Notes: generated from the letters alone by a model not told the origin. 64,000 nt of DNA from Candidatus Microthrix parvicella Bio17-1 (GCF_000299415.1 NZ_AMPG01000002.1:434001-498000); one strand, 5' to 3'. Shown: positions 8,495 through 21,117, numbered from the stretch's first letter. A program made the numbers and translations.

Positions 8495-11400
8495 ATGAGC
8501 ACCTCACCTGATGAACTGCTGGGCCCCAACAGCTGGTTGGTGGACGAGTACCGCGACGCATACAACCAAGACCCTGCATCGGTGTCCGAGGAGTGGCGCG
8601 AGTACTTCGGCGGCGATGGCTCCGCGAACGGCGCCGGTCGTTCCGCCCAGCCTTCACAGCAGAACGCACCGGTCGCTGATGGGGCTCCCGAACAGCAGGT
8701 GGCCCCAAAGCAGGCTCCGCCCAAGCAGGCAGCGCCCCCAAAGCAGGCTCCGCCCAAGCAGGCAGCGCCCCCAAAGCCGCCGGCAGCCACCGGTGAGACC
8801 AAGCCCATCCGGGGCATCGGCGCTGCGATCGCCGAAAACATGGAGGCCTCACTCGGGGTTCCGACCGCCACCTCGGTTCGCGATGTTCCGGCAAAGCTGC
8901 TCGAGGTCAACCGCGGGGTCATCAACGGGCACCTGGGCCGCACCCGCGGTGGCAAGGTCAGCTTCACGCACATCATCGGGTACGCCATCGTGCGGGCCAT
9001 CGCCGACCATCACCCGGACATGGCGGTGACCTTCAGCCGGGACGACGATGGGAAGCCGCAGGTGACCCGCCACAGCGAGATCGGCATGGGGCTGGCCATC
9101 GATGTGGAACGTCGTGGCGAGCGCCTGCTGATGGTGCCGGTGATCAAGGGCGCCCAATCGATGAACTTCCGCGAATTCGTCGACGCCTATGGCGACGTGG
9201 TCGACCGCACGATGGCCAACAAGCTGACCGTCGATGATTTCCAGGGTGCGTTGGTCAGCCTGACCAACCCGGGCACGATCGGTACGGTGCTGTCGGTGCC
9301 CAGGTTGATGTCTGGACAGTCGGTGATCGTCGGGGTGGGCAAGCTTGCCTACCCCACCGCCTATCAAGGCGCAGACCCCGAAACGATCGCCAACCTGGGC
9401 ATCTCCAAGGTGCTGACCCTCACCTCCACCTACGACCACCGGGTGATCCAGGGAGCCGAATCCGGCTCGTTCCTCAGAACCGTCGAGCGACTCCTTCTGG
9501 GCGATGAGGATTTTTACCGTCGCATATTCGCCGACATCGGCGTGCCGTACGTTGCGGTGGAGTGGCGTCAGGACTCCAACCCCGCCGATCACCTGGGCGG
9601 GCTCATCCAGAAGCAGATGAGCATCGCCATGCTGGTCAACATGTACCGCAGCCGCGGCCACCTCATCGCCGAACTCGATCCGCTGGCGGCCAAGATCCCC
9701 GAGATTCACGAGGAACTTGACCCGGTCACCTACGGCCTCACCATCTGGGACCTCGACCGCGAGTTTCAGACCGGTCCGGGGAGCATCTACGCCAGCGTCG
9801 GCGGCCAGGATCGCCTGCCCCTCAGCGAGATCCTCCGGGTGCTGCGCAACGCTTACTGCCGAACCATCGGCGTCGAGTTCATGCACATGCAGGAGGTGGA
9901 CGAGAAGCGCTGGATCCAGGAGAAGATGGAGAGCGGAAAAACCTTCACCCTGACCGGCGACGAGCAGATCCACATCCTCGACCTGCTCAACAAGGCCGAT
10001 GCGCTCGAACAGTTCCTCGGCACGAAGTTTCTTGGCCAGAAGCGTTTTGGTCTGGAAGGGGCCGAGTCGGCCATTCCGATCCTCGACGAGGTGCTCACGC
10101 TGGCCGCTGCCAATCACATGGACTCGGCGGTGTTGGGCATGGCCCACCGCGGACGTCTCAACGTGCTGGTGAACATCGTCGGCAAGCGCTACCAGGACCT
10201 GTTCGGCGAGTTCGAGCAGATCATCGACGAGGACGCGGTGCAGGGCTCCGGCGACGTGAAGTACCACCTCGGCCAGCGCGGCCAGTTCAAGTCGGTCGCC
10301 GGCAACGTGATCGATCTGGAACTGGCGGCCAACCCGTCACACCTGGAGACGGTGGACCCGATCGTTCTCGGCATCGCCCGGGCCAAAATGGACCAGATCC
10401 CGAAGAACGTCGAGAACAAGTATCCGGTGCTGCCCATCCTGGTGCATGGCGACGCGGCATTCGCCGGCCAAGGCGTGGTGGCCGAGACGCTCAACCTCTC
10501 CAGCATCAAGGGTTACAAGGCGGGCGGCACCATCCACCTGGTGATCAACAACCAGTTGGGTTTCACCACCCCGCCCGAGTCGGCCCGCAGCTCCGAATAC
10601 CCCACCGATGTGGCCAAAATGGTGCAGGCGCCGATCTTTCACGTCAACGGCAACGACCCCGAGGCGTGTGTGCGCGTGGCACGGCTGGCGTACGAGTACC
10701 GGCGCGAGTTCGGCAAAGACGTTGTGATCGACATGGTCTGCTACCGCAAGCACGGCCACAACGAGGGTGACGACCCCAGCTACACCCAACCGCTGATGTA
10801 TCAACGGATCGACAACATGGCGCCGGTGCGCGAGCTGTACACCGAATCGCTGGTCGGGCGGGGCCACATCAGCCTGGAGCAGGCCGAGAAGGCGGCAGAC
10901 GCCTACCACGCCGAACTGACCAACGCACTGGAATCCACCCGGGAGGCCAAACCTTCGGAACCACGCACGGTGCCGGCTCCCCCGAACCCGGAGGGAGTCA
11001 TCGGTCCGGTCGCCACCGGCGTTGACCGCACCGAGCTCGACCGCATCTTCGAGGCGCTCAATACGGTACCGGCCGACTTCACCATCCACCCCAAGCTGGC
11101 CAAGCAGTTCGACACCCGCCGCAAAATGTTTGAGGCGGGTGAGGTCGATTGGTCGCTCGGCGAGGCCTTGGCGTTCGGCTCGCTGCTGGCCGAGGGCACC
11201 CCGGTGCGCCTCGCAGGTCAGGACAGCCGCCGAGGTACCTTCTCTCAGCGCCACGCGGCCCTGGTGGACTTTCACACCGGTGACGACTACCTGCCCCTCA
11301 GCGCCCTGACCACCGACGGCTCCGAGCTCTGGATCTACGACTCGCTGCTCTCGGAGTACGCGGCACTCGGCTTCGAGTATGGCTATTCGGTGGAGAACCC

Positions 11401-12202
11401 CGACGCGCTGGTGATGTGGGAGGCCCAGTTCGGCGACTTCGTCAACGGCGCCTCGATCATCGTCGATCAGTACCTGGTGGCCGCCGAGGACAAGTGGAAG
11501 CAAACCTCCGACCTGGTGATGTTGTTGCCCCACGGCTACGAGGGTCAGGGACCCGAGCACTCATCGGCCCGCATCGAGCGATTCCTGATCCTGGCGGCCG
11601 AGGACAACATCCAGTTGTGCAACGTCACCTCCGCCGCCCAGTACTTTCACCTGCTGCGCCGCCAGATCCACCGAGACGGCAACAAGCCGCTGATCATCTT
11701 CACGCCCAAGTCGGGCCTGCGGGCAAAGAGTTACCGATCACCGATTTCCCAGTTCACGGACGGCCACTTCTGCGAGCTGCTGCCCGATGACTCCGGCCTC
11801 GACCCCGAGACGGTCACCCGGGTGGTGTTGGCCTCGGGCAAGGTGGCCCACGAAGCAATCGAGCGACGCAACCAACTGAACGTACCCATGGCAGTCGCCC
11901 GCGTGGAGCAACTGTTCCCATGGCCGTTCGCTGCCATCGAGGCCGAACTTGATCGATACCCCAACTGCAACGAGATCGTGTGGTTGCAGGAGGAGCCCGA
12001 AAACATGGGACCGTGGAACGGCATCAAGGGTCGCTTGTACGAGGCGTTCGAAGGCCGCGGTATGCAGATCCGTCGGGTCAGTCGGGTGGCCTCGGGCAGC
12101 CCTGCCACCGGGTCGTCGCTGATCCACCGCCAGGAGCAGGACGAGATTCTCACCAAATCCTTCGGTCCCCTGCCAGAGAAGGACCGGCGGGAATTCGCCT
12201 GA
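8495..12202 (+). CDS. kgd: Multifunctional 2-oxoglutarate decarboxylase / dehydrogenase E1-E2o fusion
   Basis: At 1235 residues this matches actinobacterial Kgd/OdhA. The order is a short E1 N-terminal helix (L-L-G-P-N-S-W-L-V-D-E-Y), a Pro/Ala/Lys/Gln linker near 70-100, an E2o-type acyltransferase domain with the D-H-R-V motif (His near 315), then the thiamine-diphosphate E1 domains. In the E1 part I see G-M-A-H-R-G-R-L-N, H-G-D-A-A-F-A-G-Q-G and N-N-Q-L-G-F-T. It lacks a lipoyl domain, as usual for the family, and links 2-oxoglutarate to succinyl-CoA or succinate semialdehyde in the TCA cycle. ATG 8495 gives the family N-terminus. The linker DNA holds a 33-bp unit repeated twice. Confidence 0.93.
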   Translation: MSTSPDELLGPNSWLVDEYRDAYNQDPASVSEEWREYFGGDGSANGAGRSAQPSQQNAPVADGAPEQQVAPKQAPPKQAAPPKQAPPKQAAPPKPPAATGETKPIRGIGAAIAENMEASLGVPTATSVRDVPAKLLEVNRGVINGHLGRTRGGKVSFTHIIGYAIVRAIADHHPDMAVTFSRDDDGKPQVTRHSEIGMGLAIDVERRGERLLMVPVIKGAQSMNFREFVDAYGDVVDRTMANKLTVDDFQGALVSLTNPGTIGTVLSVPRLMSGQSVIVGVGKLAYPTAYQGADPETIANLGISKVLTLTSTYDHRVIQGAESGSFLRTVERLLLGDEDFYRRIFADIGVPYVAVEWRQDSNPADHLGGLIQKQMSIAMLVNMYRSRGHLIAELDPLAAKIPEIHEELDPVTYGLTIWDLDREFQTGPGSIYASVGGQDRLPLSEILRVLRNAYCRTIGVEFMHMQEVDEKRWIQEKMESGKTFTLTGDEQIHILDLLNKADALEQFLGTKFLGQKRFGLEGAESAIPILDEVLTLAAANHMDSAVLGMAHRGRLNVLVNIVGKRYQDLFGEFEQIIDEDAVQGSGDVKYHLGQRGQFKSVAGNVIDLELAANPSHLETVDPIVLGIARAKMDQIPKNVENKYPVLPILVHGDAAFAGQGVVAETLNLSSIKGYKAGGTIHLVINNQLGFTTPPESARSSEYPTDVAKMVQAPIFHVNGNDPEACVRVARLAYEYRREFGKDVVIDMVCYRKHGHNEGDDPSYTQPLMYQRIDNMAPVRELYTESLVGRGHISLEQAEKAADAYHAELTNALESTREAKPSEPRTVPAPPNPEGVIGPVATGVDRTELDRIFEALNTVPADFTIHPKLAKQFDTRRKMFEAGEVDWSLGEALAFGSLLAEGTPVRLAGQDSRRGTFSQRHAALVDFHTGDDYLPLSALTTDGSELWIYDSLLSEYAALGFEYGYSVENPDALVMWEAQFGDFVNGASIIVDQYLVAAEDKWKQTSDLVMLLPHGYEGQGPEHSSARIERFLILAAEDNIQLCNVTSAAQYFHLLRRQIHRDGNKPLIIFTPKSGLRAKSYRSPISQFTDGHFCELLPDDSGLDPETVTRVVLASGKVAHEAIERRNQLNVPMAVARVEQLFPWPFAAIEAELDRYPNCNEIVWLQEEPENMGPWNGIKGRLYEAFEGRGMQIRRVSRVASGSPATGSSLIHRQEQDEILTKSFGPLPEKDRREFA

Positions 12203-12237
12203 GCGCGTTCACCCGCTTGGGCCCGATTACCCGCTGC

Positions 12238-12259
12238 GGCGCCGTCACGTGACGGCGCC
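12238..12259. promoter_or_regulatory. 22-bp perfect palindrome overlapping the MFS gene start
   Basis: The 11-mer GGCGCCGTCAC is followed directly by its exact reverse complement. The GTG start of the MFS transporter (12249) is the first base of the second arm. There is no spacer, no T-run and no Shine-Dalgarno sequence next to the start. A TetR/MarR-type operator is likelier than a terminator, though no regulator gene is adjacent. Inference only. Confidence 0.5.
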
Positions 12260-13811
12260 CCACACCCCGCTCTACGAGGATCCTCACATCCATGAGCGAC
12301 GCTGGATGATCCTGGGTGTGATGGCCGCGTCCTTGACGTTGGTGGTCATGTCGGTCTCGGGGTTGAATGTGGCCCTTCCCACCATTCAGGAATCGCTGGA
12401 GGCCTCCAACTCTGCGCTGCAGTGGATCATCGACTCCTACGCCCTGGTTTTCGCCGGGCTGTTGTTGATGGCCGGGGCGCTCGGTGACCGTTTCGGGCGT
12501 CGCAACGCACTGCTCGTCGGATTGTCGATCTTCGCCACCGGCGCGGCCGTCGGAGGTCTGGCGGCGAGCGCCGTCCAGGTGATCGCCGGTCGCGTGGTGA
12601 TGGGTGCAGGAGCAGCCTTCGTCATGCCCGCCACGCTGTCGCTGGTGACCACGGTGTTTCCACCCGACGAACGCCGACGGGCGATCGCCGTCTGGGCCGG
12701 TTTCGCGGGCGCCGGTGCCGCAATCGGGCCGATCGTGTCCGGCACCCTGCTTGAGGCCTTCTGGTGGGGCTCGGCGCTGCTGGTGAACATCCCCATTGTG
12801 ATCCTCCTGATGATCGCCATCGCCATGTTGGCTCCCCACTCACGAGATCCCCACAACACGCCACTCGACCCGGCGGGAACCGTGCTGTCGCTCATCGGCA
12901 TCACCGCGTTGGTGTTTGCCATTATCGAGGGCCCCAACCTGGGTTGGACCAACCCAGGCGTGCTCATCGGTTTCGGGACGGCTGCCCTGACGCTGTTCGG
13001 CTTCGTCGCACGTCAGCGCAGCGCCGCCCACCCGATGCTGCCGCTCGAGCTGTTTGGCGACCTGCGTTTCGCAGTGGGCAGCGCCGTGATCACCGTGACC
13101 TTCTTCGCCATGATCGGTTTCTTTTTTCTCAATACCCTGTACCTCCAGTTCGTACGCGGCTACTCGGCGTTGTACGCCGGGCTGGCAGCAGTGCCTGTTG
13201 CGGTGATGCAGGTGTGGGTTGCACCGCGTAGTTCGTCGCTGAGCGACCGCTTCGGCAGCGGGCGGGTGATCGCCACAGGCTTTGGCTTCATCGCCGCCGG
13301 GTTTGCCGTGCTCACCATGGCCACACCCCAGTGGCCCTATCTGCCTCTCGGGTTCGCCTACGCACTGCTGGGTACCGGCATGGGCATCACCGCAGCCCCG
13401 GCGACCGGCAACATCATGTCGGCGGTGCCCGACGCAAAGGCCGGGGTGGGCTCCGCCGTCAACGACACCACACGGGAGTTTGGCGGGGCGCTGGGCATCG
13501 CCGTGCTGGGCAGCATCATCACCAGCGCCTACCAGGCCGGCCTCCGCCTTGACGGGCTCGGTCTCAGCCCGGCGCAGGCAGCCGAGGCAAGGGACTCGGT
13601 CGGCGGAGCCGGGCAGGTCGCCAAGGCGTCGGGCAGCGGCGCTGAGCTCATCGAACGCGCCGGCGTGGCGTTCACCAGCGCGTTCAACATCGCCAATGGG
13701 GTGTCGGCACTGCTCGCCTTCACCGCTGCCGTCGCCGTCGCCGTCGTGTTCAGCCCGTCGCGGGAGGAGGCGGCGGCCCGTGCCGCGGCCGGGCTGTCAG
13801 CGCCGCGCTGA
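12249..13811 (+). CDS. MFS drug exporter, DHA2 (EmrB/QacA) family, 14 TM
   Basis: A 520-residue integral membrane protein. Long hydrophobic segments are spaced as in 14-TM DHA2 proton antiporters. Motif A is seen as G-A-L-G-D-R-F-G-R-R after TM2, the TM1 motif as L-N-V-A-L-P-T-I, and motif C as the glycine-rich G-F-A-G-A-G-A-A-I-G-P of TM5. The predicted role is export of drugs or amphiphilic metabolites. GTG 12249 lacks a ribosome-binding site and sits inside a palindrome; ATG 12306, just before TM1, is an alternative start. The 3' end overlaps the convergent HAD gene by 62 bp. Confidence 0.88.
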   Translation: MTAPHTPLYEDPHIHERRWMILGVMAASLTLVVMSVSGLNVALPTIQESLEASNSALQWIIDSYALVFAGLLLMAGALGDRFGRRNALLVGLSIFATGAAVGGLAASAVQVIAGRVVMGAGAAFVMPATLSLVTTVFPPDERRRAIAVWAGFAGAGAAIGPIVSGTLLEAFWWGSALLVNIPIVILLMIAIAMLAPHSRDPHNTPLDPAGTVLSLIGITALVFAIIEGPNLGWTNPGVLIGFGTAALTLFGFVARQRSAAHPMLPLELFGDLRFAVGSAVITVTFFAMIGFFFLNTLYLQFVRGYSALYAGLAAVPVAVMQVWVAPRSSSLSDRFGSGRVIATGFGFIAAGFAVLTMATPQWPYLPLGFAYALLGTGMGITAAPATGNIMSAVPDAKAGVGSAVNDTTREFGGALGIAVLGSIITSAYQAGLRLDGLGLSPAQAAEARDSVGGAGQVAKASGSGAELIERAGVAFTSAFNIANGVSALLAFTAAVAVAVVFSPSREEAAARAAAGLSAPR

Positions 13812-14448
13812 GCTCGCTCATCGCCACCTGCGGATCGTCCACCTTGATCGTGGTCATGCCCATGGCCCGCGCAGGCTTCAGGTTGACTCCGAGGTCGTCC
13901 AGAAACGCCGTCCGGTCTGCCTCGACCCCAAGGGCGCCAAGCGCCACCCGATAGAACGCCGCTTCGGGCTTTCTCATCCCCAGCACGGCCGACTCGATGA
14001 CGGCGTCCACCGCACCCAGCAACTCGGCCAACCCGTCGGGCAGCACGTCCGACACCTCGCTGAAGGGCACCCCATTGTTGGTCAGGAAGGCCACGCCGTA
14101 GCCCTCCTCAAGCAGTCTGAACACCTCGGTCGCCATCTGCGGACGAACCTCCCCCACCAGCATTCCCAGGATCGCCCGTCCATCCAGGGCACCACCGGCG
14201 GCGCGAGCCTCGGATTCAAAGACCTGAGCGAAGCCTGCCTCATCCAACTCGCCCCGCTCCAGCCGCGCCCAAGCGTTGTCGTCGTGGTTGTCCATGTTGA
14301 GCCGGCGGATGAACCCCTCTGGAAGACCCAACCGGACCTCGTAGCGGGCGAACGCCTCGAACGGGCTGGTCAACACGACCCCACCAAGATCGAAGATCAC
14401 CGCTTCAATTGGAGGCTCGGACGACGCTGGCAAGGCGGGCGGGTTCAT
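13750..14448 (-). CDS. HAD-superfamily hydrolase (HAD-IA)
   Basis: A 232-residue phosphatase-like protein. Motif I is V-I-F-D-L-G-G-V-V near residue 18; the second aspartate is replaced by Gly, as in the ACAD10/epoxide-hydrolase N-terminal HAD subgroup. Motif II is F-L-T-N-N-G near 122, the motif III lysine is in G-M-R-K-P-E, and motif IV is F-L-D-D-L-G-V-N. The missing second Asp questions phosphatase activity in the strict sense. The C-terminal tail is a low-complexity Pro run arising where the gene overlaps the 3' end of the MFS gene. The start is ATG 14448. Confidence 0.8.
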   Translation of the reverse strand: MNPPALPASSEPPIEAVIFDLGGVVLTSPFEAFARYEVRLGLPEGFIRRLNMDNHDDNAWARLERGELDEAGFAQVFESEARAAGGALDGRAILGMLVGEVRPQMATEVFRLLEEGYGVAFLTNNGVPFSEVSDVLPDGLAELLGAVDAVIESAVLGMRKPEAAFYRVALGALGVEADRTAFLDDLGVNLKPARAMGMTTIKVDDPQVAMSELSAALTARPRHGPPPPPATG

Positions 14449-14517
14449 GACCGACGATGGTAGGCAACAAACGCGATCCCCACCTTGCGCAGCCGGAGGT
14501 GATTGACTGGTGCGGTC

Positions 14518-16002
14518 ATGACCCTTTCACATGTGGTCGTTGACGGTTCCAACATTGCAACCGAAGGGCGAACCAAACCCAGTCTGAACCAACTCGATGA
14601 GGCAATCGAAGCATTCGCTGCCGAACATCCCCAGGCCGACATCACGGTCATTGTGGACGCGACATTTGGGCATCGAATCTCCAGTAAGGAAAGCGACGAC
14701 TACGAGGCACGCGTGCTCAACGGGTCAATCGTTGCTCCTCCCGCCGGCGTAGTCGGCCGTGGGGACGCATTCATCCTTCAGGTGGCCGACAAGGCCAACG
14801 CTTCGGTGTTCTCCAACGACTCCTTTCAGGAGTTCCACGGCGAACACACCTGGCTCTTCGACAAGGATCGGCTGTGGGGCGGCAAGCCCGTCACCGGAGT
14901 GGGGTGGGTATTCGTCGCCCGCACTCCTGTGCGGGGTTCGGTGAGCAGACGAGCCGTCAAAGAGGCCAAAACAGACTCCAAGTCCACGCCACCGTCCAAG
15001 AGGGACGCGGCACCAGCCAAAAGGGGCGCGGCGCCCGCGCCCAAGAAGACCCCCACCAAGCGGTCGGGCTCGTCCGGTGGGGACAAGCCCAAGGTGGGCG
15101 ATTCCAAACCCGACGGCGCCGCGGCGCCGCGGTCCCGGGCGGCCAAACAGAAGGCGGCAGGGGGCGCTCAGCGGTCCGCTTCTCCAGATGGCGGCCGCAA
15201 CGAGCGGGGCGGTTCGTCCAAGCGCCGCTCGTCCACGCCCAGCCCCGTCAATTCGCCCGGCGATTTTCTTCGCTTCATCAGCGAGCATCAGCCGGGCGAC
15301 ACCGTCACCGGCACCGTGGTGGAGTTCTCGTCCCACGGCGCCTACATCGATGTGAACGGCACCAAGGCGTATCTGCCGCTCAGGGCATTGGCCGACCCTC
15401 CGCCCACCCGTGCCCGCGACTACATGTCGATGGGCGCCGAGTTGACGCTGGAGGTCGAGGGCTACGACACACCGTTGCGCAGCGTCGACCTGCGGTTGCC
15501 GGCCGGCAGCACGATGGCGCCGCTTGACTCCAAGGGCACCTCCAAGTCGCCGCCCGCCGAGTCCCCTTCCGCACAGGAACCACCCGCCAAGAAGGCACCC
15601 GCCAAGAAGGCAGGGCCGGTCAAGAAGGCGGCACCCGCCAAGAAGGCACCCGCCAAGAAGGCCGCACCTGCCAAGAAGGCCGCACCTGCCAAGAAAGCGC
15701 CGGCAAAGAAGGCACCGGTTAAAAAGGCACCCGCCAAAAAGGCCGCGGCCAAGAAAGCGCCGGCAAAGAAGGCACCGGTTAAAAAGGCACCCGCCAAAAA
15801 GGCCGCGGTCAAGAAAGCGTCGGCAAAGAAGGCACCTGCCAAAAAGGCCACGGTCAAAAAGGCACCTGCCAAGAAAGCGCCGGCAAAGAAGGCACCGGCG
15901 AAGAAGGCGGCACCCGTCAAGAAGGCAGCACCCGAGCAACACGCTCCGGTGAAGTCTGAGCACGCCAAACGCATGGCCGCCGCCCGGGACAACGCCGACT
16001 GA
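14518..16002 (+). CDS. NYN/Zc3h12a-type RNase domain + S1 RNA-binding domain + histone H1-like Lys/Ala tail
   Basis: About 494 residues in three parts. Residues 1-140 resemble the NYN/PIN-like Zc3h12a RNase fold (V-V-V-D-G-S-N-I-A at the N-terminus, I-V-D-A-T-F-G later, acidic residues at strand ends). After a basic linker an S1 domain runs near 255-330 ([19 protein letters not shown]). The last 130 residues are repeats of P-A-K-K-A like H1 or HupB tails, including an exact-looking 60-bp tandem unit in the DNA. RNA cleavage or RNA/nucleoid association is inferred. ATG 14518 is chosen; TTG 14503 is an alternative but is too close to GGAGG at 14495-14499. Confidence 0.72.
   Translation: MTLSHVVVDGSNIATEGRTKPSLNQLDEAIEAFAAEHPQADITVIVDATFGHRISSKESDDYEARVLNGSIVAPPAGVVGRGDAFILQVADKANASVFSNDSFQEFHGEHTWLFDKDRLWGGKPVTGVGWVFVARTPVRGSVSRRAVKEAKTDSKSTPPSKRDAAPAKRGAAPAPKKTPTKRSGSSGGDKPKVGDSKPDGAAAPRSRAAKQKAAGGAQRSASPDGGRNERGGSSKRRSSTPSPVNSPGDFLRFISEHQPGDTVTGTVVEFSSHGAYIDVNGTKAYLPLRALADPPPTRARDYMSMGAELTLEVEGYDTPLRSVDLRLPAGSTMAPLDSKGTSKSPPAESPSAQEPPAKKAPAKKAGPVKKAAPAKKAPAKKAAPAKKAAPAKKAPAKKAPVKKAPAKKAAAKKAPAKKAPVKKAPAKKAAVKKASAKKAPAKKATVKKAPAKKAPAKKAPAKKAAPVKKAAPEQHAPVKSEHAKRMAAARDNAD
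15691..15810 (+). repeat. 60-bp tandem duplication in the Lys/Ala tail
   Basis: Two adjacent 60-bp units (15691-15750 and 15751-15810) are nearly identical, differing at the end of the unit. Each encodes four K-K-A-P/V/A-type repeats. Recent tail expansion by slippage is likely. Confidence 0.8.
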
Positions 16003-16140
16003 GTCACAGCCGGTTCGATACGGAGCCATCGACGACGACACCGCCGTCCGGGCAAGGCCGGCGCGGGCTGTACCATCGACGATCCGCCCGGTTGGCGCTG
16101 CACACGCCCGGGCTTCCCTCCCACCGTCGCTGGAGCATGC

Positions 16141-17847
<1,707 letters not shown>

Positions 17848-17870
17848 CCATCCAACCACCGGAGGCCCTG

Positions 17871-18296
17871 ATGTCATCGACCGTGATCACCTGTCCAAGC
17901 TGCACCACCAAGAACCGCGTCCCCGATATCGCGTCGGGCAAGCCGCAGTGCGCCGGCTGCCATACCAAGCTCCCATGGCTGATCGAGGTCGACGAGGCTG
18001 GTTTCACCCAGGTGGTCAAGGGGTCTTCGTTGCCGGTGGTGGTCGACCTCTGGGCGCCTTGGTGCGGACCATGTCGCATGGTCGCCCCCGAACTGGAGAA
18101 GCTGGCGTCCGAACGAGCCGGCGAGTTGCGAGTGGTGAAGGTCAACGTGGACGAGGCCCCCGGGGTGTCGGCCCGTTTGGGTGTTCAGGGCATACCCACC
18201 CTGCTGTTGTTTCACGACGGCAACGAGGTGGGCCGCCAGGTGGGTGCCCTTCCCGGCCCCGCTCTGCGCAGTTGGATTGACGACACGCTGGCCTGA
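17871..18296 (+). CDS. trxC: Thioredoxin 2 with N-terminal zinc finger
   Basis: 141 residues. An N-terminal zinc knuckle (C-P-S-C and C-A-G-C-H) precedes a thioredoxin fold with the redox site W-C-G-P-C near residue 64 and the cis-proline region G-I-P-T-L. This is the Trx2/TrxC layout, a cytosolic disulfide reductase linked to oxidative stress. GGAGG at 17861-17865 supports ATG 17871. It is probably co-transcribed with ettA. Confidence 0.9.
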   Translation: MSSTVITCPSCTTKNRVPDIASGKPQCAGCHTKLPWLIEVDEAGFTQVVKGSSLPVVVDLWAPWCGPCRMVAPELEKLASERAGELRVVKVNVDEAPGVSARLGVQGIPTLLLFHDGNEVGRQVGALPGPALRSWIDDTLA

Positions 18297-18345
18297 CCGG
18301 TCGAAGAACCGGCCTGCCTACCCTCCAGGCTGCTTGTTGGCGTGA

Positions 18346-19218
18346 TCAGGCCGCCGGAACGACCGTGGTCGGGCAACGCAGGTGGTCGAGGGTGTGGCTG
18401 GTCACCGAACCGAGGAGCAGCCCCATGAACCCCCCGTGGCCGCGAGTGCCCAGTACCAGCATGGACGCGCCATGGGCGGCCTCATCGAGCGCATGCTTCG
18501 GCGAGCCCTCGTGCAGCAGCGTTTCCAGACGGAGCGAGTCGGGAAGCGCCGCCGCTTGAATGGCCTCGTCCAGCATCTCCTGTGCCTGGGCCTCCAACAC
18601 TTGATCCGCCGGAAGCACATCGCTGAACTCGGGAGCCGGTCGCCAACCTGCCGACTCGCCCCGCCACGCCATCGTCACCCGCAGCAGCGAATCGGTGCGA
18701 ACAGCCCGTTGGGCCGCCCACTGGAGCGCGGTCATGGAGTTGGCGGATCCGTCGATGCCCACCACGACCGGTCCGCTCGCAGCGACCCCCGCATCGTTGA
18801 CTCCCCCGTCGACGTCTGCGGGAGGGATCACGGTGAGCGGGCACGGTGTGTGGCTGGCAAGCTGCCGGCTCACCGAACCCAGGACGGTGCGCTGCAACCT
18901 GTTGAGACCACGCGAACCCACCACCAGTTGATCGGCATCGGCGGCAGCATCCAGCAGGGCTCCCCCTGCCGAACCCGACGCCGCCAGCTTCGTCACGTCG
19001 GCACCCTTCGCCCCAAGCACCTCGTCGATGAACTCACCCATCCATGGGATCATTGCGTCGTCAACGTGCTCTTGGCTGAGGTACCTCGCCGAATGGGTCG
19101 ACACTTCCCACACGGTGACGGCAAGCAGATCCGCCCCGGTGGCACCCGCTTCCGCAGCGGCGAAGCGCAACGCGTCGGTCGACTCCGCCGAACCATCAAT
19201 TCCAACCACGATCTTCAT
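18346..19218 (-). CDS. Tandem-domain universal stress protein
   Basis: 290 residues made of two UspA domains. Each begins with a V-V-G-I-D-G-S strand and ends with the ATP-binding G-S-R-G/G-T-R-G-H-G-G glycine motif, then G-S-V-S or G-S-V-T and C-P. The second domain keeps the full G-(2)x-G-(9)x-G-(S/T) site. It is a paralogue of the pair at 30.0-31.7 kb; the N-terminus M-K-I-V-V-G is shared. Actinobacterial two-domain Usps are commonly dormancy or hypoxia induced. I see no DosR-like box in the 193 bp upstream, only a 7-bp inverted repeat at 19306-19330. Confidence 0.9.
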   Translation of the reverse strand: MKIVVGIDGSAESTDALRFAAAEAGATGADLLAVTVWEVSTHSARYLSQEHVDDAMIPWMGEFIDEVLGAKGADVTKLAASGSAGGALLDAAADADQLVVGSRGLNRLQRTVLGSVSRQLASHTPCPLTVIPPADVDGGVNDAGVAASGPVVVGIDGSANSMTALQWAAQRAVRTDSLLRVTMAWRGESAGWRPAPEFSDVLPADQVLEAQAQEMLDEAIQAAALPDSLRLETLLHEGSPKHALDEAAHGASMLVLGTRGHGGFMGLLLGSVTSHTLDHLRCPTTVVPAA

Positions 19219-19305
19219 CGGTTACCTCGTCTCGACAGCTCGCCATCATGCCAAACCCCACGCCCACCCGCTAGCCGCCGTGGGTTCTTGTGGTTGTGCC
19301 GTGAT

Positions 19306-19330
19306 GCACGGAGTAGACACTGATCCGTGC
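19306..19330. repeat. Inverted repeat GCACGGA-N11-TCCGTGC
   Basis: Perfect 7-bp arms sit in the divergent spacer between a universal stress gene and an ABC operon, consistent with an operator for either. No T-run. Functional meaning is unproven. Confidence 0.4.
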
Positions 19331-19411
19331 CACCGAATCTGCAGACAGGTGCACCCGCAGACGTGCCCCCTTCTCGTGTCGGCACCGTTTACGTGGTCGT
19401 GGATTGACCTG

Positions 19412-20322
<911 letters not shown>

Positions 20323-20326
<4 letters not shown>

Positions 20327-21117
20327 GCGCCACCCGCGCCGTGTTCGTGAAGACGCTTACCGATCAGCGGCGGGGCCTCATCGGGTGGGGCACCGGGGTG
20401 GGCGGCACCGTCCTGCTGATGTCGGCCATGTGGCCGTCGTTCTCAGACATCGACTTCGACGCTCTTCTGGATCAGTACCCGAAGGGCCTGATGGAGGTGT
20501 TCAACGTTGCCGACATGTCGACCCCCATCGGCTTTCTGAACGCCGAGGTGTTCAGCCTGATGCTGCCGATCATGTTCGTCGTGTACGCCATCGGAAGGGG
20601 TGCCCGGCTGATCGGCGCCAAGGAGGAGGACGGCACCATGGAGGTGCTGGCCACCACCCCGATCACCCGCCGGGCCCTGCTGGTGGGGAAGGCCGGTGGC
20701 TTGGTGACGGGTGTGGCCGCGCTGGGAGCCGTGCTGTGGGCCTGCACCATCTTGTCGTCGCTGCTCTTCGGGCTGAACATCGGCCTGCTCGACAGCCTGA
20801 ACGGCGTGGTGGCGACCACGCTGCTCGGCATCGAGTTCGGTCTGATATCCCTGGCGGCCGGCGCTGCCACCGGCCGCCGAGGCCTGGCGGTTGGCATTGC
20901 ATCCGGACTCGCCGGGGCCTCCTACGTGCTGTACGTGGCCGGGCAACTGCTCGACTCGCTCAAGCCGTACCGGAAGCTTTCACCCTTCTACCAGGCGATC
21001 TCCGGCGGGCCGTTGGCCCCGTCGCTGCCGATGATGGTGGTCGTGATGCCCGTCGTCGGCCTGGCACTTTTTGCTGCGTCCATCCCGGTCTTTGACCGTC
21101 GCGACCTCCTGTTGTAG
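20323..21117 (+). CDS. ABC-2 type permease
   Basis: 264 residues with six hydrophobic segments: residues 20-38, about 65-85, 115-140, 150-175, 190-212 and 232-252. An N-terminal cytosolic stretch (V-F-V-K-T-L-T-D-Q-R-R) and the E-E-D-G-T-M-E-V-L-A-T-T-P-I coupling segment are typical of ABC-2 permeases. The 4-bp overlap with the ATPase marks a two-gene exporter. The gene is intact, unlike the second ABC pair decayed 1 kb downstream. Confidence 0.88.

Noticed and set aside
12203-12248. Intrinsic terminator after kgd
   Set aside because: The palindrome there has no loop or T-run.
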